A stretch of DNA of 64,000 bases from Tigheibacillus halophilus (GTDB lineage Bacteria; Bacillota; Bacilli; Bacillales; Amphibacillaceae). The position numbers and the translations under genes are program-made. The DNA lies in NCBI RefSeq assembly GCF_042683165.1, contig NZ_JBHUIZ010000018.1, forward strand, positions 124,001 to 188,000. Direction: 5' to 3'. Within the stretch, counting starts at the first letter, position 1; each line of letters opens with the position of its first letter. Of this stretch, positions 8,084 to 17,527 are shown piece by piece. Below the pieces are notes generated by a model. That model had not been told where the DNA came from, did not search any database, and saw nothing but the letters and a program-made list of their open reading frames with translations.

Positions 8084-9535
8084 TTATTGTTTATCTTTAT
8101 CGTATTGCATATAAACCACTTGCGTGACAAGGAAATCTTCTAATCCGTGTTTGCCATCTGTGCCGCCAAGGCCAGATTTGCGCATACCAGCATGATATCC
8201 CTGTACTGCCTCAAAATTTTCTCTATTGACATATGTTTCTCCGAATTTAAGTTCATTGACTACTTTCATCGCCTCATTCACATCGTCTGTATAAACAGAG
8301 GATGAGAGTCCGTAAACAGTATCGTTACCTTTTTCAATTGCTTCATCCAGTGTTTGGAAGGTTGTGATTGGAAGGACAGGACCGAAAATTTCCTGTTGCA
8401 TAATTGCTGAATCATGGGATACATTCGTCAGGATTGTCGGCTTGTAAAAATAGCCTTTTTCACAATCTGCCCGTTTGCCCCCAGTAACGATCTTTGCGCC
8501 GTCTTTTTTAGCTTTTTCCACCATATCACTTACGGTTTTCAAGCGGTCTTTACTGATTAAAGGACCGACGTCGGCGTCTTTGTTTTTTCTTGGGTCATCA
8601 ATGGTTTTGTTTGCAAAGCTTTCCTTCAGCTTATCTGTAAACGCATCTGCAATATCTTCCTGAACATAGACGCGTTCTGCATTCGTACATGCCTGTCCAT
8701 TGTTCGCAAGACGGGAAGTGACGATATTGTCGACGGCTATGTCAAGATTAGCATGCTTGGTTACTATCGCCGGAGCCTTGCCGCCAAGTTCCAGATTCAC
8801 TTTCGTAATATTTTTAGCTGCAGCTTCCATCACTTTTGTCCCTGCCGGTATGCTCCCTGTCATTGTCACCATAGCGACTTTCTCGTGCTTAGCAAGTGCG
8901 TTTCCTACTTCCGAACCCGTCCCGGTCACTACATTGTAGACTCCCTTAGGGATTTCATGCATGCTATCCACTATTTTTGTGAAGGCCATTGTCGTATTGG
9001 GAGTTTTCTGACTTGGCTTCAAGACAATGGTGCACCCGGATACAAGTGCAGTGGCTACTTTCCTTGCAAGTATGAATACTGGGAAATTCCAAGGTACGAT
9101 ACCCGCGATAACACCAATTGGTTTCTTATAAATATAAATATTTTCGTTGGGACGATCGCTCGGGACGATTTCCCCTTCGATTCGACGCGCCCATTCAGAC
9201 ATATAGCGGAAATAATCAATTGCCAGATCTACTTCCCCTTGCGCCAAATTATGGTCTTTGCCTTGTTCTTCCTGAAGCAAGTCGACAAACGTATCACGAT
9301 TTTCCTGAATGGCATCGCCTAGCTTACGCACAATCTTTCCACGTTCAATATTAGGTGTCAGCTCCCATGCTTTCTGTGCATCGAATGCTGCCTGGACCGC
9401 CCGGTTGACATCTTCCTCTGTACCTCTTGGCACCTGGGAAATCACTTCTTCGGTGGACGGATTGATGATATCCAGCCACTCATTTTCTGTAGATGCCGTA
9501 TATTCTCCATTCATGTAAAGTTGATGCGCTTTCAT
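8084..9535 (-). CDS. NAD(P)-dependent aldehyde dehydrogenase, AldA-like
   Basis: This 483-residue aldehyde dehydrogenase has PWNF (Asn150), LELGG (general base Glu249) and NNGQACTNAERVY with catalytic Cys283. The sequence pattern is close to lactaldehyde/glycolaldehyde dehydrogenases (AldA type), which oxidise small hydroxyaldehydes to acids in the cytoplasm; the exact substrate cannot be read from sequence. I chose the ATG at 9535, which has AAGGAGGT 7 bases upstream; the longer frame to 9571 reads through that ribosome site. It is not obviously in an operon. Confidence 0.9.
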   Translation of the reverse strand: MKAHQLYMNGEYTASTENEWLDIINPSTEEVISQVPRGTEEDVNRAVQAAFDAQKAWELTPNIERGKIVRKLGDAIQENRDTFVDLLQEEQGKDHNLAQGEVDLAIDYFRYMSEWARRIEGEIVPSDRPNENIYIYKKPIGVIAGIVPWNFPVFILARKVATALVSGCTIVLKPSQKTPNTTMAFTKIVDSMHEIPKGVYNVVTGTGSEVGNALAKHEKVAMVTMTGSIPAGTKVMEAAAKNITKVNLELGGKAPAIVTKHANLDIAVDNIVTSRLANNGQACTNAERVYVQEDIADAFTDKLKESFANKTIDDPRKNKDADVGPLISKDRLKTVSDMVEKAKKDGAKIVTGGKRADCEKGYFYKPTILTNVSHDSAIMQQEIFGPVLPITTFQTLDEAIEKGNDTVYGLSSSVYTDDVNEAMKVVNELKFGETYVNRENFEAVQGYHAGMRKSGLGGTDGKHGLEDFLVTQVVYMQYDKDKQ

Positions 9536-9639
9536 GATGTATACCTCCTTAAAAGCTTCTCCAACACTCATTCCACAAGGATGATGAAGCTAAACCAAAC
9601 GGAGAACGGGGACAGTTTCGCTTTGCAATTGATTAATAC

Positions 9640-10947
9640 CTAGCTCAGTGAAAGGCTGTCTTCCTCTCGATGGCAGGCTTTGAACGCGTCACAAATCCAT
9701 TGCATGTGCTGTCGATCCAATTCTGAAAGGAAGTCCCATTCAATTACGTCAGTGATGTAATAGTGAAACTCCCATAGCTTTTGTTTGATGGTTTTGTTGC
9801 TGACAACCGAGAGTTTGTATAGAACTTCCATGATGCCATAAATGACAGAGATATCGTCCTTGCCATAATGGCGGATTTGATAAAAACTTTTATATAAATA
9901 GTCTTCAAATTTTTTAGGATGATGAATGACACGAAGCTGTTTTTCTTTATCTGCGAAATAGTAGGTTTCCCGATAATTTTTACCAGTCTCATGCAGTAAT
10001 TCACCGATTCTGTTGATACAGTTGATTGCGGTATGCGGATCATTTATAGCTGGAGAAATTGCTCTTAAAGCGATATCAACCAGCTTTTGCAATGAAAATT
10101 CGATGTCTAAAATATCGGTTCGTTCACTGTCAATAATGACATATTCATGCAGCTCTTTCGTATGTTTTTGATCTTCAGATACGGTGATATGCAATAACGG
10201 ATAGTCTTCTAGAACATAATCGCCGACTTGCACGTTCAGAATGAGGCTGGCGTTATGCTGCCGTGACCAAGCTACCAGATTTTTAAAGTCGATGGTTTGG
10301 ATGTATCCGGGGTTTTTAGCATGTATCATTGCAGTACATTTTCTTTTTATTTTGTTGACTTCTTCTTCATTCCAATTGGAATATTCAAGATACTCCCTGG
10401 GCTTGTACGTATTTTGAATGACACGTGAACCATCCATGCGTATTTTGGCAATCAAATGATTTACCTGCACCCATCGCGCAGAATAGTGAATAAAGTAAAT
10501 GAAAAATCCCAAAATCATGATGGCAATCAGTCCCATTATGATTGGACCGATCACTAAACTGTTTTTATCGACTAAAATCAAATGCAATAATGCGAAAATG
10601 AATCCGAAGCTGTAAAAACCTAAAACATGGTGTGTGGAACTGCTTCGCATGAAATCCTGCAATGTCCTTGGTGAGAACTGCGAGGAATAGGTAGTAAGCA
10701 CGGCCATGATGACAGAAATGCTGATTGTCGTCATGGTTAGGATGGCAGTGACAAGTGCTGAATATAATTCTTTTGCGACATCACTGCTGGTCAGCAGCAC
10801 CTGGGGTAATTGCACTTTATGCTGATGAATCAGCCAGGAATCAAGATGATGGACAGCAAATACGAGGCCAATCGCAATCAAACCGTATATTGCAGGTAAA
10901 AACCAGAAACTACTTCTTAACTTCAGCCATAATTTTTCACTTTCCAT
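9640..10947 (-). CDS. DUF2254 family membrane protein
   Basis: The 435-residue protein has four or more N-terminal membrane segments (near residues 15-33, 62-85, 105-128 and 135-158) followed by a long cytoplasmic part with the conserved NDPHTAINCINRIGELL region. This is the layout of the uncharacterised DUF2254 family. The ATG at 10947 follows GGAGG with 6-base spacing; the upstream in-frame extension to 11040 is unlikely to be translated. Its function is unknown. It follows the GMC oxidoreductase gene on the same strand, about 200 bp downstream of its stop, with no clear functional link. Confidence 0.85.
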   Translation of the reverse strand: MESEKLWLKLRSSFWFLPAIYGLIAIGLVFAVHHLDSWLIHQHKVQLPQVLLTSSDVAKELYSALVTAILTMTTISISVIMAVLTTYSSQFSPRTLQDFMRSSSTHHVLGFYSFGFIFALLHLILVDKNSLVIGPIIMGLIAIMILGFFIYFIHYSARWVQVNHLIAKIRMDGSRVIQNTYKPREYLEYSNWNEEEVNKIKRKCTAMIHAKNPGYIQTIDFKNLVAWSRQHNASLILNVQVGDYVLEDYPLLHITVSEDQKHTKELHEYVIIDSERTDILDIEFSLQKLVDIALRAISPAINDPHTAINCINRIGELLHETGKNYRETYYFADKEKQLRVIHHPKKFEDYLYKSFYQIRHYGKDDISVIYGIMEVLYKLSVVSNKTIKQKLWEFHYYITDVIEWDFLSELDRQHMQWICDAFKACHREEDSLSLS

Positions 10948-11151
10948 GTTGATCCTCCAAATCTTCAATACAGATGATAATAACCAATACCCATTAAAAT
11001 AGGGGATGACACCTAATGCATAGTGCAAGTATCTCAACAATCAAAAAAAGAGCTGAATGATGATCAATCAGCTCTTACTGGTTGGGCCGTGAAGACCGGC
11101 GTTTTCATGGAACTTGATTATTTTATTTTAGTAAGGAAATATATGTCTGCT

Positions 11152-12885
11152 TCATGTCAGGACGCCACCGCCATTTTTCAAGTAATTGACCATGCCTTCC
11201 GCTGCCCGGTAGGCAAAAGCTCCTATGGTCACCGTAGGATTATAGTTGCTGTTATGCGGAAAAGAAGAGCCGCCTACAACAAATAAGTTTTCCATGTCCC
11301 ACATTTGGGAGTACGTATTTACCGCAGAATTCCCTTGATTGTCTCCCATGATTGCTCCTCCAAAAAAGTGGTCTGTATAAAATTTGTGGTCAAACACGAC
11401 ATCATCCTTAATATCGTCCACATCTACTATGTCCGCTCCCATTTTTTCCACTATCTTTTTGGCAGTGTTGACACCATGGCGTGCACGGCTTATATCATAG
11501 TCCTGGTATTCACATGTGATACGCAGTAATGGATTGCCGAGAAAATCCTTATATGTCGGGTCCAGGTCCATGTAGCTATTCCTGTTTGGCAAAAAACCAG
11601 TCTGCGGGGTCAGGAATATATTACGGTTAGTATAGTGCAGGGAATTCTTCTTGAATTCTTTTCCCCAAATCGGAGTCCCTTTTGGCACTTGGTTATTGGC
11701 AATCGGGCGCATTCCTAACTGGGTGTAATGGACTTCATAGCCGTGCAGGAAATCGAGGTTGCTATGGTCAACATTGTCACCGCTGAAATCATCTATGGTC
11801 GCTCCGAGAGAGCCGGCGCCGGCATACAGGTTGAATTTCTTTTTTTCAAAGAATCCTCTTGCACCGATATAAGTGGATATGTTCGTAAAATGCCCTGTGA
11901 AATTTTTGCCGATCATTCCTCTTCCTGTTTTTGGATCATATGGTTCTCCAATGTTTGACATCAGCAGCAGACGGTTATTGGTGAAAACAAATCCGGCAAG
12001 CACGACTAAGGTAGCGGGTTGTTCGTATTCATCTCCAGTTGTTGTATCAGTGAAAATGACACCATTAGCCCGCGTCCCGCTATAAGTCACGCGTGTTGCA
12101 TTAGCATTGTTCCTGATGTCACATTTGCCAGTTTTTTGTGCTGTAGCTAGCACAGTGATAATTGGATCTGATTTTGCCCCGAAATCACAGCCGTATTCTT
12201 CGCAGAAGGCACAATACATACAAGCGTTGATCTGTTCGCCATCCGGATTGGTATACTGTCTGGATAGATTGGCAGATGGGATCGAGTAGGGATGGTACCC
12301 CAAATCTTTTGCAGCCTTTTTATAAAGGCGGGTAACAGAAGTATCCTTCATTGGCGGATTGGGGTACTTATCCGAACGCTTCGGACCAATCGGGTTTTCC
12401 TCACCGGATATTCCTGCCGTTTTTTCAAATTTGTCGTAATATGGTTCCAACTCTTCATACGTGATGCCCCAGTCCTGAATAGTGCAGTTTTCAGGAATTT
12501 TGTTTTTACCGTAGCGTTCGATCGTTTTGCTTCGTATTTCGAAATCATACGGCAGCCAGCGAAAACTCATTCCATTCCAGTGGACGCCGGCTCCTCCGGT
12601 GTCCGTACCGAGACGAGCGTGGCTATTATTGCGAACGGGCAGAGCCGTATCATTTATGCTGCTTCTGGAAGTCAGCGTTTCTTTGTTCAGACGCTGCATC
12701 ATCTCATAACGCAGCGAATATCTCAGTTCGTCTTTCGTACCGATATAATCGGTATTATTTTTATTTTCTCCACGTTCCAGGATAACGACTTGATATCCTT
12801 TTTTTGCTAATTCAGCGGCAGCGATGCCTCCGGACCATCCGGATCCGACAATGACTGCGTCTACTTTTTTCAACCTGGTGACCAC
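11152..12885 (-). CDS. GMC-family flavoprotein oxidoreductase (gluconate 2-dehydrogenase large-subunit type)
   Basis: This 577-residue protein begins with a Rossmann FAD site GSGWSGG (residues 14-20). It has the cysteine-rich segment CMYCAFCEEYGCD typical of membrane-bound sugar-acid dehydrogenase large subunits, which may hold an iron-sulfur centre, and ends with the GMC signature region (SSFPHNSNYNPTVTIGAFAYR). The start is GTG with AGGAGGT upstream, 11 bp after the small-subunit gene, so the two form an operon and very likely a complex. It has no signal peptide and would be carried across the membrane with its Tat-bearing partner. The family oxidises gluconate-like polyols in the periplasm-equivalent space. 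No cytochrome c subunit gene adjoins it. Confidence 0.88.
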   Translation of the reverse strand: MVTRLKKVDAVIVGSGWSGGIAAAELAKKGYQVVILERGENKNNTDYIGTKDELRYSLRYEMMQRLNKETLTSRSSINDTALPVRNNSHARLGTDTGGAGVHWNGMSFRWLPYDFEIRSKTIERYGKNKIPENCTIQDWGITYEELEPYYDKFEKTAGISGEENPIGPKRSDKYPNPPMKDTSVTRLYKKAAKDLGYHPYSIPSANLSRQYTNPDGEQINACMYCAFCEEYGCDFGAKSDPIITVLATAQKTGKCDIRNNANATRVTYSGTRANGVIFTDTTTGDEYEQPATLVVLAGFVFTNNRLLLMSNIGEPYDPKTGRGMIGKNFTGHFTNISTYIGARGFFEKKKFNLYAGAGSLGATIDDFSGDNVDHSNLDFLHGYEVHYTQLGMRPIANNQVPKGTPIWGKEFKKNSLHYTNRNIFLTPQTGFLPNRNSYMDLDPTYKDFLGNPLLRITCEYQDYDISRARHGVNTAKKIVEKMGADIVDVDDIKDDVVFDHKFYTDHFFGGAIMGDNQGNSAVNTYSQMWDMENLFVVGGSSFPHNSNYNPTVTIGAFAYRAAEGMVNYLKNGGGVLT

Positions 12886-12896
12886 TGCTGCACCTC

Positions 12897-13730
12897 CTAG
12901 TGTCCTTGATATTGTGTGAGACTCATTGGTTTGATTTTAACGAATTCTTCTTTACTGATAATATTGGTGTACGAAGGCTGGGAGCCAGGGAAATCTTTCA
13001 TTTCCCATCCCATCATATTTTTATTTCCTCCGTAAAGCGGGTCAGAGTATGCACCTTCTAGTGTCGACTGCCGCAATAACGCGAAAAAATCCTGTGAATT
13101 AATCCCATTCATTGGTATTTTTCCATCTTCAAAATCCTGTAATATCTCAATCTGTTGTTTTTCATCAGCTTTATCATAGGATGTTTTGAAACGTTTTTGG
13201 CTTTCCTGATTCATTTTACGAAGTCCCTGCAAAAATATTTGCCCCCGGTCTAACATAGATTGATCTGCTTGTGCCGTTGATCCCAGACCTTTCTTATGTT
13301 TAGTTGTCTTGAAAGGAGCATTGCGATAATCATCACCATTGATCCCCCAGCGTCCGGAAAGCTGGCTGTCTATGAAATAGGGAACACCCAGTTCAATCGC
13401 TCCTGGTCCGTGGTCATCTTTGGGATAAATCCGTTCTACGGCAGCTTCTAAAACGACGAAATCATCCAACCTATGAAAGAATTGCCTTGCTTGCTGGTAA
13501 TTGACTGCTTTCTCTTTCGCGGATTGATTTTGCGTCTGATGGTCTTTAGAAAATTGATTGGTAAGCAGCCCGCCAAGCAGAGAACCGCCTATGACACCTC
13601 CGGCGACCATCCCGGTATTTTTCAGAAACCTTCGTCTGTCCGGGTCAAAATCTTGTTTTTCCCCCGTTATATCATTGGAAGATTCATCTTTTTTATCTTT
13701 ATCGTTATCATCTGAATGTTTATCTGTCAT
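12897..13730 (-). CDS. Gluconate 2-dehydrogenase subunit 3 family protein with Tat signal
   Basis: The 277-residue protein has a hydrophilic N-terminal leader, a twin-arginine motif RRRFLK (residues 32-37) and a hydrophobic glycine-rich segment, predicting Tat export of a folded complex. The remainder matches the gamma (subunit 3) partners of GMC sugar-acid dehydrogenases, with EAAVERIYPKDDHGPGAIELG as a characteristic region. AGGAGG precedes the ATG. It is the first gene of a two-gene operon with the flavoprotein. Electrons would normally pass to a cytochrome subunit, which is missing from this locus. Confidence 0.85.
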   Translation of the reverse strand: MTDKHSDDNDKDKKDESSNDITGEKQDFDPDRRRFLKNTGMVAGGVIGGSLLGGLLTNQFSKDHQTQNQSAKEKAVNYQQARQFFHRLDDFVVLEAAVERIYPKDDHGPGAIELGVPYFIDSQLSGRWGINGDDYRNAPFKTTKHKKGLGSTAQADQSMLDRGQIFLQGLRKMNQESQKRFKTSYDKADEKQQIEILQDFEDGKIPMNGINSQDFFALLRQSTLEGAYSDPLYGGNKNMMGWEMKDFPGSQPSYTNIISKEEFVKIKPMSLTQYQGH

Positions 13731-13919
13731 AGTCAGCTACCTCCTAAGATAATATTGTCCACATTCTATCCCAGGGAGACCGGATATATACATCAAGGAA
13801 ACTATAAGGTATACAATGTCCTATTGCGGGACAGATACACCTTAAAGTGATAGGAAAATCATTTGTTTGAAAGCTTTCATTTGAACAATAAATCAGTTGC
13901 GGAAGTATGCGTTATAATG

Positions 13920-13956
13920 AAAAAACCATCGTCCCCGGAAAATCGTGGGAGATGGT
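13920..13956 (-). terminator. Terminator of the HpaB-type hydroxylase gene
   Basis: On the minus strand ACCATCTCCC pairs with GGGGACGATGGT and is followed by TTTTTTC. It ends just after the stop codon region at 13966. Confidence 0.8.
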
Positions 13957-13965
13957 CATCTATTG

Positions 13966-15405
13966 CTAGGCTTTTTCCAACAAAGCTTTAACTTTCTTGA
14001 CAAAAGGGGCTTTATCATATGACTGATATAATGTAGTGGCAAGCCTGACTGGGTCACCAAAGAAGAATCGCTCATATTGCATTTCACGTGTACCGAAGGC
14101 ACTCATGGAAAGATCCCAGGCCAGTCGGAAAATTTTTACCCGGGTTTCTGCATCATCTGATTTAGATTGCAAATATTGATCCAAATCTTTCCTTAGAGAT
14201 GACGAAAACGCACGTTCAGTAGGAATGGACATCAATCCGCTAGCACCAAGCTGCTGAATAATTTCTCCGAACCTGGCATAAGTTTTCGGAAATATGTTAC
14301 AGGCTACTTGCAATGTCATGTGGTCTGGCCGCATCCATCCCCATTCGTCTTCCTTTGCTTTTGCTTCTGATTGCATGAGCAATGCTTTCATTGTCTCCAA
14401 GCAAACAATGATTTCAGAAGCTTTTTCCTGAACGTGCTGGTATTCACCGATATTGATGGTCTCGATGATAGTTTGAACCACTCCGAGGATAAATTCTGTT
14501 TTGATAATTTGTCTGGATACCGCTTGATGCTGTGTGAAAGGAAGGAAAGAGCTGGCGGGCATAAATGAGTTGGACACCGTGATATTATCATAAAAAAACA
14601 CTCGTTCCCATGGGACAAGTACATCGTCAAAAACAACAATCGCGTCTAATTCCTCATACCGTGAACTCAATGGATAGTTGAATGTTGATTTCCCGCCGAC
14701 GAAGGATTCTCTGGCAATAAACTTCAATCCCTCACTATTACTTGGAATGGAGAAGGCAAATCCATTCGCTTTATCTTGGATTCCTCCTGCAGAAAATACC
14801 AATATCTCATCAGTGATTCCACCCTGGGTAGCCAGCAGTCTGGCTCCTTTAATCATGATGCCGTCCGCTGTTTTATTCACTACCTTTGCTGCAATCGGTT
14901 CATCTGTGTCTTCAAAATAGAATTCCGAACGATTCACTTGTGGATTAACAAATGTATGTGTCATGGAAATATCATTTTCCCTGGCGTATTCAAAAAAGTG
15001 AATCAAATGCTCTGGAAAACAATTTTCCTTCCCTTCCAGAAAACCAGCTGATGATGCCAAAGCCATGAGAACAGTGTTCATGTAATCAGGGCTTCTTCCC
15101 ATCAAGCCGTTGGACGAACAAGCCCATTCTTGAATCATATTTCGCCTTTTGGTTAAGTCGTTTTTCGTTTTTGGCTGAAGATATGATATTCCAACTCGTT
15201 GTCCGCTAAGCGGAGAGGCAAAGGTCATAACGTCTTTTAACGATTCATCATGTTGCAGGTCGTATAATGCTGCTTGACTTTTCATGAGCCCCTTTAATGC
15301 TGGATGTTCCGAAAATTTTTCATTTACCCGGCTGCCATCCACCCATAAGTCCGTTTTTAGCTGATCTATGCGGTGAATATATTCTTTTCCTGTTATTGCT
15401 GGCAT
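13966..15405 (-). CDS. 4-hydroxyphenylacetate 3-monooxygenase oxygenase component (HpaB family)
   Basis: This 479-residue protein has the HpaB/acyl-CoA-dehydrogenase-like fold with landmark segments MGRSPDYMN, THTFVNPQVNR and DDVLVPWERVFFYDN. The family uses FADH2 supplied by a separate reductase (HpaC) to ortho-hydroxylate phenolic substrates such as 4-hydroxyphenylacetate. No reductase gene is adjacent. I chose the ATG at 15405, which has GAGGGG 7-8 bases upstream. A LigB-type ring-cleavage dioxygenase lies 1.1 kb away on the other strand, consistent with but not proof of aromatic degradation. The substrate is inferred from family only. Confidence 0.85.
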   Translation of the reverse strand: MPAITGKEYIHRIDQLKTDLWVDGSRVNEKFSEHPALKGLMKSQAALYDLQHDESLKDVMTFASPLSGQRVGISYLQPKTKNDLTKRRNMIQEWACSSNGLMGRSPDYMNTVLMALASSAGFLEGKENCFPEHLIHFFEYARENDISMTHTFVNPQVNRSEFYFEDTDEPIAAKVVNKTADGIMIKGARLLATQGGITDEILVFSAGGIQDKANGFAFSIPSNSEGLKFIARESFVGGKSTFNYPLSSRYEELDAIVVFDDVLVPWERVFFYDNITVSNSFMPASSFLPFTQHQAVSRQIIKTEFILGVVQTIIETINIGEYQHVQEKASEIIVCLETMKALLMQSEAKAKEDEWGWMRPDHMTLQVACNIFPKTYARFGEIIQQLGASGLMSIPTERAFSSSLRKDLDQYLQSKSDDAETRVKIFRLAWDLSMSAFGTREMQYERFFFGDPVRLATTLYQSYDKAPFVKKVKALLEKA

Positions 15406-15616
15406 ATGTGCACCCCTCATCTTTACTGTCAAATATTTTTTATTTATTCTATTGGCGAATGCCTATAACCGTGACAAATGATTTCTATCACTAACCAAAA
15501 AAGGGGCATGTTACCTGATGGAAAGACTTCACATCTTTTTGGGCGGATGTTTTATATTTTATGGAGCGGGAAAATGTATACGGAATCAAATTTTTCGAGA
15601 AGGAGTAATTTAAAAT

Positions 15617-15775
15617 ATGCGAAATATACAATATCAGCCAACGAAAAACAAACAGCTTTCGGATGCGCAAGAAGTGTTGTATACGAAGGAATTCAAGCAG
15701 GCCGATATTGCCGGCGGTTTTCGAAGGGAACGTGTAAGAGAAGCGAAGAGGGAAAATCCTAAATTGAAAAAATAA
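15617..15775 (+). CDS. yfhE: YfhE-family small protein
   Basis: This 52-residue protein has the sequence pattern LSDAQEVLYTKEFKQADIAGGFR, which I recognise as the core of the small Bacillaceae YfhE family; a basic tail (RERVREAKREN) follows. GAAGGAG lies about 10 bases before the ATG. A stable hairpin follows at 15791. The family's function is unknown. It stands alone between hpaB-type and RNase H genes. Confidence 0.7.
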   Translation: MRNIQYQPTKNKQLSDAQEVLYTKEFKQADIAGGFRRERVREAKRENPKLKK

Positions 15776-15790
15776 TTGGATGAAAGCTGA

Positions 15791-15840
15791 GACGGGGCTG
15801 TTCACGATGTCTTATGAAAGACTTTTTGGACAGCCCCGTC
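15791..15840. terminator. Hairpin downstream of the YfhE-like gene
   Basis: GACGGGGCTGT (15791-15801) pairs perfectly with ACAGCCCCGTC (15830-15840). No long T run follows on the plus strand, so efficiency is uncertain; it also lies before the end of the facing RNase H gene. Confidence 0.55.
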
Positions 15841-15907
15841 GGTTACTTATGTGTTAAGAATCGCGGAGGTACTGGAGACTAACGAATTCAGGATTGGCGC
15901 AAATGGA

Positions 15908-16300
15908 TCAGTTTTGCTGCTGGATTGCTTTTTTTGCAAGGCGATCGGCATGAGCGTTTTGTTTTTCGGGAATCCATTTGATGAAAAAGTATGGGAAAAA
16001 CTTTGTCAGAAGATTGATTTTCGTTATCAAAGGCTGAAATAGAACGTTTTTCGTGGAGCCATTTTCAATGATATCTACAACCGTTTTGGAATCTGAACGA
16101 AAAGAAAGTATTTCTCCTGCGAACTTTTCCTTACAAATTTCCAGTGCTTTGATTACCGCATGGAACTCAGCCTCATGATTGGACATGGTCTCCAATGGAA
16201 TCGTATAGTCGAAAGATTCTCCACCCGCTTTCATATAGATGCCTGCGCCACTGATGCCTGGGTTTCCTTTGGAAGCCCCGTCTGTATATACAACAATCAA
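15908..16300 (-). CDS. RNase HI-like protein
   Basis: The 130-residue protein has the RNase HI catalytic tetrad pattern: Asp in YTDGASKGNPG, Glu in NHEAEFHAV, Asp in FRSDSKTV and Asp in AHADRLAKKA. It is a minimal single-domain enzyme expected to cut RNA in RNA-DNA hybrids. It starts at TTG with AAGGAG about 10 bases upstream. A second RNase H-type protein with an N-terminal extension is encoded at 35208-35876. Confidence 0.85.
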   Translation of the reverse strand: MIVVYTDGASKGNPGISGAGIYMKAGGESFDYTIPLETMSNHEAEFHAVIKALEICKEKFAGEILSFRSDSKTVVDIIENGSTKNVLFQPLITKINLLTKFFPYFFIKWIPEKQNAHADRLAKKAIQQQN

Positions 16301-16378
16301 TTCTCTCGCTCTCCTTTGCTGTCAGACTGCAAACCAACTATATCGAAATAAGCGGTTTCAGACAAGAAGAGTGTAATG

Positions 16379-16432
16379 ATGGAAAAGTTTTATATCAACT
16401 GTATGTCAGGTTGTCATACAAAAGTTTTCCAT
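16379..16432. repeat. Long inverted repeat upstream of the dioxygenase gene
   Basis: ATGGAAAAGTTTTATAT (16379-16395) and ATACAAAAGTTTTCCAT (16416-16432) form an imperfect inverted repeat (14 of 17 pairs) around a 20-base centre. It lies about 70 bp before the LigB-like gene and could be a paired operator or a hairpin. Confidence 0.5.
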
Positions 16433-16502
16433 AAAAGCAGGAATTTGCAATTTCCTATCGAATAGTTTACTGAAACCAACTAATGAAGAAAGCAGGGATT
16501 GT

Positions 16503-17309
16503 ATGAACCCGTTTGTATTTTCATGTATTACACCTCATGGTGGAGAAATCATACCAGAACTTTCCGGAGCGTTGCCAGAACGGATGCATTTGACACGAAG
16601 TTCTATGCAAAATATCGGAAAGAAGATGCAAGCGGCCAATCCGGATGTGATCATTGTTTTGACACCACATGGTACAAGAATAGACGGCATGTTTTCCATT
16701 TCTCATAGTGAAAAAATGAGTGGCATACTGGAAGAACATGGAGCAACATATGAAATGACCCGTGATGTAGACAGAGAGCTGGCAGCTGCCATTACAGAAG
16801 CAGCGCAGAATAAGGGTATTCCTGCAGCATCCATTAATTTCGGGGCAGCAGCAGGTCCGGCATCTCAACTGCGGCTTGACTGGGGTGTCATCGTTCCGCT
16901 GGCTTTTATGCCTCATGTTCCCATCGTTGTCATCAATCCAAGCCGGGAATTGCCTTTTGATCAACATATGCGGTTTGGACAGGTGATTAGTCAATCGGTT
17001 CAAAAGAGTGAAAAACGTGTTGCGCTGATTGCAAGCTGTGACTGGTCTCATGCACATGACTTAGACGGTCCGTATGGTTTCCACCCGGCAGCAAAAGCAT
17101 TAGATGAAGAGGTCATTCATTATATGAAAAATAACGAGCTGGAAAAACTGGCTGATCTGGATCCGGATTATATAGAAGCCGCTAAGCCGGATGGTATTTG
17201 GCAAACAATCATATTGGCAGGTGCCATCCCTGCAGCATCCCGCAGAATCCAGTTTTTATCATACGAGGTGCCGACGTATTTTGGGCTGATTTGTGCTGAG
17301 GTGCAATGA
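16503..17309 (+). CDS. LigB-type class III extradiol dioxygenase family protein
   Basis: The 268-residue protein matches the LigB / class III extradiol dioxygenase fold. TPHGGE near residue 10 and TPHGTR near residue 56 hold candidate iron-binding histidines, and DWSHAHD near residue 180 holds the catalytic-region histidines. These enzymes open catechol-type rings using non-haem Fe(II). The family also contains Memo-like proteins that are not dioxygenases, so the activity is not certain. It is probably monocistronic, ending in a strong terminator at 17310. The ribosome site is weak (GCAGGGA). Confidence 0.75.
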   Translation: MNPFVFSCITPHGGEIIPELSGALPERMHLTRSSMQNIGKKMQAANPDVIIVLTPHGTRIDGMFSISHSEKMSGILEEHGATYEMTRDVDRELAAAITEAAQNKGIPAASINFGAAAGPASQLRLDWGVIVPLAFMPHVPIVVINPSRELPFDQHMRFGQVISQSVQKSEKRVALIASCDWSHAHDLDGPYGFHPAAKALDEEVIHYMKNNELEKLADLDPDYIEAAKPDGIWQTIILAGAIPAASRRIQFLSYEVPTYFGLICAEVQ

Positions 17310-17347
17310 AAAATGGACTGTCTCTAAAAGAAGGGACAGTCCATTTT
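17310..17347. terminator. Terminator after the dioxygenase gene
   Basis: A perfect 13-bp stem AAAATGGACTGTC (17310-17322) / GACAGTCCATTTT (17335-17347); the A and T arms make it active in either direction. Confidence 0.85.
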
Positions 17348-17527
17348 AATAACGTCCGGAAGTACTTAATCTTTCTGCTTGAACTATCTTTTCACTTCTT
17401 CCTCTAGCAGGAACGTCAGAACTGTAGCATTAGAAACAAAATTACTGAACCGCTGGCGATGACGTGAAAACCCAGGATAACTCCGCCCATATTGGTTAGA
17501 ATATTGCCTGTAGGCGGAGGTGATTGT

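Noticed and set aside
12292..12810. 172-residue plus-strand ORF inside the GMC gene
   Set aside because: Antisense shadow; the GMC flavoprotein motifs on the minus strand are complete.
13868..13879. TGAAAGCTTTCA palindrome as a catabolite-responsive (cre) site
   Set aside because: It lacks the central spacing of the cre consensus by two bases and lies downstream of neither promoter in a usual position; it may be a chance HindIII-type palindrome.
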